This document shows positions 54,157-58,733 of a stretch of DNA of 58,733 nt, piece by piece. The DNA is from DATMFV01 sp035555975 (lineage in GTDB: Bacteria > Verrucomicrobiota > Verrucomicrobiia > Chthoniobacterales > Chthoniobacteraceae), in the NCBI GenBank assembly GCA_035555975.1, contig DATMFV010000057.1, positions 1 to 58,733 on the forward strand. Direction: 5' to 3'. Under the pieces are notes generated by a model, which searched no databases, had not been told where the DNA came from, and saw only the letters and a program-made list of their open reading frames with translations. Positions within the stretch are counted from its first letter, which is position 1. Each line of letters begins with the position of its first letter. Position numbers and translations under genes: made by a program.

Positions 54157-55767
54157 ATGCGCGACGAGATTTCCAGGCGGCGAACCTTCGCCATCATTTC
54201 CCACCCGGACGCGGGCAAGACGACCCTGACCGAAAAGCTCCTCCTCTACGGCGGGGCGGTGCAGTTGGCGGGTTCGGTCACGGCCCGCAAGAGCCAGCGT
54301 GCGGCAACCTCCGACTGGATGGAACTGGAGCGCAAACGCGGCATTTCGGTCAGTTCGACGGTGTTGCAGTTTGACTACAACGGCTACCGGGTCAACCTGC
54401 TCGACACCCCCGGTCACAAGGATTTCTCCGAAGACACCTACCGCGTCCTGACGGCGGTCGACGCCGTGGTGATGGTGATCGATTCAGGGAAGGGGATCGA
54501 GGCCCAGACGCGCAAGCTCTTCGAAGTCTGCCGCCGCCGGGGTGTGCCGATCTTTACCTTCATGAACAAGGTCGACCGGCCGATGCGCGACCCGATCGAA
54601 CTGGTCGACGAACTGGAGAGCGTGCTTGGGATCGGCGGCTACCCGGTCAACTGGCCGCTCGGCACCGGCTTCGGCTTCAAGGGGGTCTACGACCGGCAGA
54701 CCAAAGAGCTGCACCTTTTCGAACGGACCAAAGCGGGGGCGTACCGCGCGCCGGAGATCGTCACGAGCCTCGACGACCCCCTGGTCCGCGAAAAGCTCGA
54801 CGACCCGGCCGACTACCAGCGGGCCGTTGAGGAACTTGAGATGCTCGACCTCGCGGGCCGCGACTATTCGGCCGAGGCGGTGCTCGCCGGGACGCTGACG
54901 CCGATCTTTTTCGGGAGCGCGATGAACAACTTCGGCGTCCAACTGCTGCTCGACGCCTTTCTGGAGCGTTCGGCCCCACCCGCGCCGCATCGTTCCGGGG
55001 AGCGGGTGATCGCGCCCGACGATGCGAAATTCTCCGGATTCGTTTTCAAGATCCAGGCGAACATGGACCCGCGTCACCGCGACCGGATCGCCTTTGTCCG
55101 CGTCTGTTCGGGGCGGTTCGAGCGCGACATGACCGTGACCCACGCGCAGAGCGGGAAAAAGGTGCGCCTTTCGAGTTCGCACAAGCTTTTCGGCCAGGAC
55201 CGCGAGACGGTCGACGAAGCGTACGCGGGCGACATCGTCGGGCTCGTCGGCCATTCGGAGTTCGGGATCGGCGACACCCTTTCGGAGGACCCGGCGGTGG
55301 TTTACAACGAAATCCCCCGCTTTCCGCCGGAGTGCTTCGCCTACCTGCAAAACCCGAACCCGTCGAAGTTCAAGCAATTCCGCCAGGGGCTCGATCAACT
55401 CCTCCAGGAGGGGGTGATCCAGGTCTTCCACCTGCGCGATTCCGGGCAGCGGGTGCCGCTGCTGGCGGCAGTCGGCCCGTTGCAGTTTGAAGTGGTGCAA
55501 TACCGGCTCGAAAGCGAGTACGGCGCGCCCTCCCGGCTGGAATCGGTTCCGTGGGAGATCGTCAAATGGCTCAAAAACGGCACCACGCCCACCGAAATTG
55601 CCGCGCTGAGGCTGCCGACCGGGTGCCGCATCGCCTACGACTCGGAGGAGGAGCCGGTGGTTCTCTTCCCGAGCAACTGGACGCTGCAATACTTCGGGCG
55701 GGAGAACCCGGGGGTCGCTCTCTACGATCTCTCGGCGGACGCCAAAGGCGAAACGGCGGAGGTTTAA
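54157..55767 (+). CDS. prfC: Peptide chain release factor 3
   Basis: Protein of 536 residues, full length. A translational GTPase: G1 P-loop in SHPDAGKTTLTEKLL, G2 region KRGISVSSTVLQF, G3 DTPGHKDFSEDTYRVL, and G4 NKVDR. RF3-specific features are the MELERKRGISVSS switch and the C-terminal domains (RPTGCRIAYDSEEEPVVLFPSNWTL-type end). It recycles RF1/RF2 after peptide release. The ATG at 54157 is 26 bp after the MITE-like element. Confidence 0.95.
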   Translation: MRDEISRRRTFAIISHPDAGKTTLTEKLLLYGGAVQLAGSVTARKSQRAATSDWMELERKRGISVSSTVLQFDYNGYRVNLLDTPGHKDFSEDTYRVLTAVDAVVMVIDSGKGIEAQTRKLFEVCRRRGVPIFTFMNKVDRPMRDPIELVDELESVLGIGGYPVNWPLGTGFGFKGVYDRQTKELHLFERTKAGAYRAPEIVTSLDDPLVREKLDDPADYQRAVEELEMLDLAGRDYSAEAVLAGTLTPIFFGSAMNNFGVQLLLDAFLERSAPPAPHRSGERVIAPDDAKFSGFVFKIQANMDPRHRDRIAFVRVCSGRFERDMTVTHAQSGKKVRLSSSHKLFGQDRETVDEAYAGDIVGLVGHSEFGIGDTLSEDPAVVYNEIPRFPPECFAYLQNPNPSKFKQFRQGLDQLLQEGVIQVFHLRDSGQRVPLLAAVGPLQFEVVQYRLESEYGAPSRLESVPWEIVKWLKNGTTPTEIAALRLPTGCRIAYDSEEEPVVLFPSNWTLQYFGRENPGVALYDLSADAKGETAEV

Positions 55768-56096
55768 CCCGCAGCTCCTGGTTCGTTCCCTTGGCAATAC
55801 TGGAGCATCGACCTCCGTCGACCGTGGCGTGGGATTTGGCATACCCTTTCGCTTGCTTCCACCTCCAACCCCGCGTCGGACGCGTAGGTCCGCCCAGCGG
55901 CGCTGCCGCGTCATGCTGCCACGCGGTCAACAGCCTTTGGAGGCTGATTGTGTTGGAAATTCGTGATCGAAAAGATCTATTTTCCGCTTTGAATTTGACA
56001 AACCTCATGCGCTGTGGTGCCGTCCTGTAGCCGCTTCTCCGGGTGGGATTCTGTCTCACTCTCCTCTCCCGAAGGCAGGCAGGGAATCGATCGGAT
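55768..56096. other. Gene-free stretch with repeat copy B and a possible promoter
   Basis: No gene is supported. The first part contains the reverse-orientation REP-like repeat (55834-55910). The second part precedes the GntR gene and has TTGACA at 55995-56000 without a convincing -10 at the right distance. Confidence 0.4.
55834..55910 (-). repeat. REP-like dispersed repeat, copy B (reverse)
   Basis: Read on the minus strand it gives CAGCGCCG, GGGCGGACCT, CGTCCGACGCGGGGTTGGAGG and GCGAAAGGGTATGCCAAAT. Nearly every block matches copy A at 57272-57354 in the same order. The two copies lie in opposite orientations on either side of the GntR gene. Confidence 0.8.
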
Positions 56097-57257
56097 ATGT
56101 CAAAACAGCGCACAGCAGCGACGCGCCCGCGCCAGCGGGTGCTGGAGTTTCTTCACAAGGAGTATCTTGAGGGAGGGAGGACGGACCATCGGTTGCCGAC
56201 GATCGAGGAACTTGCCGTACTGATCGGCGTGAGCCAATCAACGATTCGCAACGCGATTCGCGAGCTTTCCGATCAAGGCTATCTCAAGACGATTCAGGGG
56301 CGCGGCACCTTTGTGGCCAAGGCGGAACCGGTCGCCCGACGGCCGCTGGTGCTGGCGAGCAATATTGTCTCGACCCGATCGAACCTGACTCTCAACTGGT
56401 CTGCGACGATTTACTATGGCGCGATCAACGCGGCGGCCCAGATGCCCGAAGGGATCACGATCCATCCGGTGATCGCCAAGCCCAACCAGAAGGAAGTGGT
56501 GCCGACGCTGATGGAGCGGATGAAATTCATCGACCTGCTCCTGCTTTACGGGTTGCGCTGGCCGACCATCGAGATGCTCGATAAACTGGCGATCGCTTAC
56601 GAGCGGGAGGGCAAGCCGGTGGTCTGGATCAACCCGCCGACGATCAGTTCGGTGAAGAACTTTGTCTCGTCGGACTACTTCGGAGCGGCGTGGCGCGTGG
56701 GCAAGGCGTGGCGCTTAAGCGGGCGGCGGCGCGTGCTTTACATCCCGTCGTTCTCGGTGGCGGCCTCCGCGGCCAACCAGCTATTGTTGCAGGGGCTGAC
56801 CAACGGGTTGATGCACTACGACCAGGGAGGGGGGGAACTGCGGGTGGAACTGGTCCAGCGACTCAGCCCCGACACAGGGCGGGAGATGATGGAACAGGTG
56901 TTGGCCGACGGCTACCGGCCCGATGCGATCCTGTGCGAAAGTGACTTTGTGGGCAAAGGGGTGGTCGACTACCTGCGGGAGAAGAGCTTTGGCGTCCCCG
57001 ACGAGGTCAGCGTGGTGGCCGGTACCGGTCTGCACTCCACGCAGGAGGATCACCCGGGGCTAAGCATGCTGCTCCAGCCGATGGAAGAAATCGGAGCCGC
57101 AGCGGTGCAGATGCTCTATGACCGGTACCGGAACGGGAACCGAAACTACCCCGGCATCTACCTTCCGACCGCAGTTTACAAGGGCGAGACCACCCGGGCG
57201 GAAGAAAATCGCCTGCTGGAGAAGTACGAAAAGCAGCCATACCTCTTTCTGGAGTGA
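56097..57257 (+). CDS. Transcriptional regulator: GntR-type HTH with LacI-type sensor
   Basis: Protein of 386 residues from the ATG at 56097. GntR winged helix (QRVLEFLHKEYLEGGRTDHRLPTIEELAVLIGVSQSTIRNAIRELSDQGYL, TIQGRGTFV), then a LacI/PBP1-like domain (LLLLYGLRWPTIEML, GRRRVLYIPSFSVAASAANQLLLQGL, PDAILCESDFVGKGV, VSVVAGTGLHSTQEDHPGLSMLLQPMEEIGAAAV). It would bind a sugar and control nearby surface or glycan genes; the convergent PEP-CTERM gene and the LamG gene are candidates. Flanked by inverted REP-like copies. Confidence 0.85.
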   Translation: MSKQRTAATRPRQRVLEFLHKEYLEGGRTDHRLPTIEELAVLIGVSQSTIRNAIRELSDQGYLKTIQGRGTFVAKAEPVARRPLVLASNIVSTRSNLTLNWSATIYYGAINAAAQMPEGITIHPVIAKPNQKEVVPTLMERMKFIDLLLLYGLRWPTIEMLDKLAIAYEREGKPVVWINPPTISSVKNFVSSDYFGAAWRVGKAWRLSGRRRVLYIPSFSVAASAANQLLLQGLTNGLMHYDQGGGELRVELVQRLSPDTGREMMEQVLADGYRPDAILCESDFVGKGVVDYLREKSFGVPDEVSVVAGTGLHSTQEDHPGLSMLLQPMEEIGAAAVQMLYDRYRNGNRNYPGIYLPTAVYKGETTRAEENRLLEKYEKQPYLFLE

Positions 57258-57271
57258 ACCGGCCTGACTTT

Positions 57272-57354
57272 GGCGCGGAAGCGCCGTGGAGGGCGGACGG
57301 ACCTCCGTCCGCCGCGGGGTTGGAGGTCGAAGCGGGCGAAAGGGTATACCAAAA
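57272..57354 (+). repeat. REP-like dispersed repeat, copy A
   Basis: Two perfect hairpins: GGCGC-ggaa-GCGCC (57272-57285) and GGCGGACGGA-cc-TCCGTCCGCC (57292-57313). They are followed by GCGGGGTTGGAGG and GCGAAAGGGTATACCAAAAT, shared with copy B. Position after the GntR stop makes it also a possible terminator. Confidence 0.8.
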
Positions 57355-57413
57355 TCGCTCTTTTATCCTCATTTCTCGTCATGTTAACAGGCCTTAAGTG
57401 AACGGCATCGGAC

Positions 57414-58280
57414 CTAACGGCGCGAGCGGAGCTTCATCAGCAGCATGCCGCCCAGCATCAGGCCCGCGAGCGCTGCCGTGGAGGGTTCGGGGATGGCGGC
57501 CACGTTGAAATCGCGGTAGTAGACGCTGGTGCCATAGTTGGTGTTATGGGTGCGAAGACCGAGAAAACCGGCATTCAGGTATTCGGCGTTGTTGATGCTT
57601 AGAGAAGCGATGGGGTCGTCGACACCCGGTTTATAGAGGCTGGCTTCGATCACACTCCCTTCGACGCGGAGCCGGAGCGTGTAGTCCGTGTCAAGATCCA
57701 ACCCGCCGACGAGCGGATCGGAGGCGAGCAGCGTGACACGGTCTTTGGGAGGAGTATTACTTAAAGCATCCGTCGAAACAGCGGAGCCGTTCGGGTTTTT
57801 GTAAAGTTTGAGGTAAGGAGTGCCATCGCTGCCGCTGCTGGTGGTTCTATATTTGTCGATTCCGAGGTAGTAACCGGTCTTGGCGGTGCTTGAATAGTCC
57901 GTGCTGCTCATCCGGAAGGCGACGCCCGCGCTGTCGGAATTGCCGGTCTGGCTGATGCGGATGACCACATCGAGGGTAAAATCGGCGATCTGACCTCCGG
58001 GGACGAAGTCGGGCGTACCTTTGTAATAGAGGAACGTGCTGCCGGTGCCGGTGGAAGTCTCGCCATCGATGTTGCGGCGGAAGTTCAGGTAGTTGGTCCC
58101 GCTGATATTCTGCGTTCTTAAGAAATCGCTGGGATAGGTAACGCTGTTGCCCGTCTCCCAGACGTTGGAATCAAGCGTGTCGAAACGGTCGTGAAAGCTG
58201 TTGGCTGCCGTCAGGGAGTGGGCGGCGCTGAAGGCCATGGCGGCCAGCAGCAGGAGCGGGCGGAGAGGTTTTGCGATCAT
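57414..58280 (-). CDS. PEP-CTERM surface protein with a LamG-like fold
   Basis: Protein of 288 residues. The ATG at 58280 gives the signal peptide PLLLLAAMAFSAAHSLTAA. The body is a beta-sandwich of the laminin-G/DUF1349-like type (FHDRFDTLDSNVWETGN, DFTLDVVIRISQTGNSDSAGVAF, TDYTLRLRVEGSVIEASLY). The C-terminus IPEPSTAALAGLMLGGMLLMKLRSRR is a canonical PEP-CTERM. Sorted to the surface by an exosortase encoded elsewhere. Confidence 0.88.
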   Translation of the reverse strand: MIAKPLRPLLLLAAMAFSAAHSLTAANSFHDRFDTLDSNVWETGNSVTYPSDFLRTQNISGTNYLNFRRNIDGETSTGTGSTFLYYKGTPDFVPGGQIADFTLDVVIRISQTGNSDSAGVAFRMSSTDYSSTAKTGYYLGIDKYRTTSSGSDGTPYLKLYKNPNGSAVSTDALSNTPPKDRVTLLASDPLVGGLDLDTDYTLRLRVEGSVIEASLYKPGVDDPIASLSINNAEYLNAGFLGLRTHNTNYGTSVYYRDFNVAAIPEPSTAALAGLMLGGMLLMKLRSRR

Positions 58281-58359
58281 GGGGATGGGCTTCTGAGGGT
58301 GAGATCGAAGAAGTGAAAGTGAAGGCGATGCTTCGGAGAAAAAGCGGATTTTTGAAAAA

Positions 58360-58389
58360 ACTTGCCAAAAAATAACACTATAGGCAAGT
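58360..58389. promoter_or_regulatory. Inverted repeat in the control region of the PEP-CTERM gene
   Basis: ACTTGCC (58360-58366) and GGCAAGT (58383-58389) with a 16-nt spacer, about 80 nt upstream of the minus-strand start at 58280. The spacing suggests a dimeric regulator site; binding partner unknown, possibly the GntR protein at 56097. Confidence 0.4.
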
Positions 58390-58416
58390 ATATTTAGACT
58401 GAATTTATTTAAAGTA

Positions 58417-58433
58417 AAACAGATAGTCTGTTT
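58417..58433. terminator. AT-rich hairpin after the truncated LamG gene
   Basis: AAACAGA-tag-TCTGTTT, five bases beyond the minus-strand stop at 58439. It may be a weak terminator or a second regulator site for the downstream PEP-CTERM gene. Confidence 0.4.
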
Positions 58434-58438
58434 ATTTC

Positions 58439-58733
58439 TTACGGATTGGTCCGCGCCATCAGTTCGGGGATTTCGGCGGGATCGAGACGGCGCTCCAGCA
58501 GGACGATGCCCGCCATGCTCCCTTGAAAAGGCTTCATTCCAGCGGCAGCACCTCCGATGCACAGGGTGGCGTTGGCGGGAATCACGATCTGCCGCGCGCG
58601 AATCCGGCCGCTCGCAGCAAGGATGCCGTCGCGGTAGTAGCGGACCATCCCGCGATCAAAGGTCACGGCAAGGTGTTGCCATTTTCGGGAGAGGAATTCG
58701 GCGCGCCGGTTCATGTGTCGCCGTGCGAAAGTG
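58439..58733 (-). CDS. LamG-type domain protein, 5' part outside the window
   Basis: The frame is open to the window end, so the start is not seen; the Met at 58714 need not be it. The visible 97 residues are the end of a LamG/concanavalin-like domain: KWQHLAVTFDRGMVRYYRDGILAASGRI, then TLCIGGAAAGMKPFQGSMAGIVLLERRLDPAEIPELM. Such C-terminal domains are common in secreted sugar-binding or glycoside-active proteins. There is no PEP-CTERM tail. On the same strand as the PEP-CTERM gene. Confidence 0.8.
   Translation of the reverse strand, partial: TFARRHMNRRAEFLSRKWQHLAVTFDRGMVRYYRDGILAASGRIRARQIVIPANATLCIGGAAAGMKPFQGSMAGIVLLERRLDPAEIPELMARTNP

Noticed and set aside
54484..55914. Long minus-strand frame over prfC
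   Set aside because: Shadow of RF3; no recognisable motif.
1..58733. CRISPR array, prophage, integrase or rRNA operon
   Set aside because: No direct-repeat array, integrase, phage structural gene or rRNA sequence was seen.

Overview
The window is a GC-rich bacterial chromosome segment that most resembles Verrucomicrobiota, probably near the Opitutales or Puniceicoccales. This is an inference. It rests on PEP-CTERM surface proteins, prepilin-like proteins with a C-terminal FADGH-type motif, hybrid GntR-HTH/LacI-type sensors, many polysaccharide-related genes, weak Shine-Dalgarno sequences and families of palindromic repeats. No 16S or marker search was possible.

Layout. 1-4138: the end of a polysaccharide-lyase-like gene, two paralogous secreted proteins (the first lacks its N-terminal half and carries a PEP-CTERM tail), a prepilin-like protein and a GntR/LacI-type regulator. 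4139-18999: a four-gene cluster for very large surface proteins built from DUF11, SdrD_B and carboxypeptidase-regulatory-like modules. One of them ends in a long outer-membrane beta-barrel, and three share a related C-terminal module. 19075-28057: housekeeping and mixed genes: serS-tilS, an exported protein with a GspG-type pseudopilin, and a minus-strand run of nagA, GNAT, an rsmA-NUDIX fusion and a rhomboid protease, then a small GGQ release-factor-like protein. 28136-34551: an FAD oxidoreductase, rpmI-rplT-pheS-pheT, a probable 6S RNA with its own promoter and terminator, and a small Cys-rich lipoprotein. 34587-37601: hisC, a vapBC-like toxin-antitoxin pair and a RAYT-type transposase.

37609-47725: a carbohydrate island. 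It holds a prepilin-like gene, a CBM9/TIM-barrel protein, a class-III aminotransferase, an SDR, a BNR_4 protein, a PEP-CTERM LamG protein, a Gfo/Idh protein and an FCD-type GntR regulator. An 11-bp palindrome, TTGAATTCAAT, lies in three of its control regions, including directly before the regulator, which suggests one local regulon. 47727-52503: an AT-rich two-gene minus-strand module, a 1072-residue membrane protein and a barrel-less POTRA protein. It looks foreign and I recognise no described system in it. 52638-58733: gltX, a 162-bp palindromic MITE-like element touching the gltX stop codon, prfC, a second GntR/LacI-type regulator flanked by inverted copies of a dispersed repeat, a PEP-CTERM protein and a truncated LamG gene.

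The best candidates for undescribed biology are the surface-protein/barrel cluster (4564-18999) and the POTRA/membrane-protein pair (47727-52503). Next come the TTGAATTCAAT regulon, the nested palindrome at 53969-54130, and the REP-like repeats that co-occur with a RAYT transposase.
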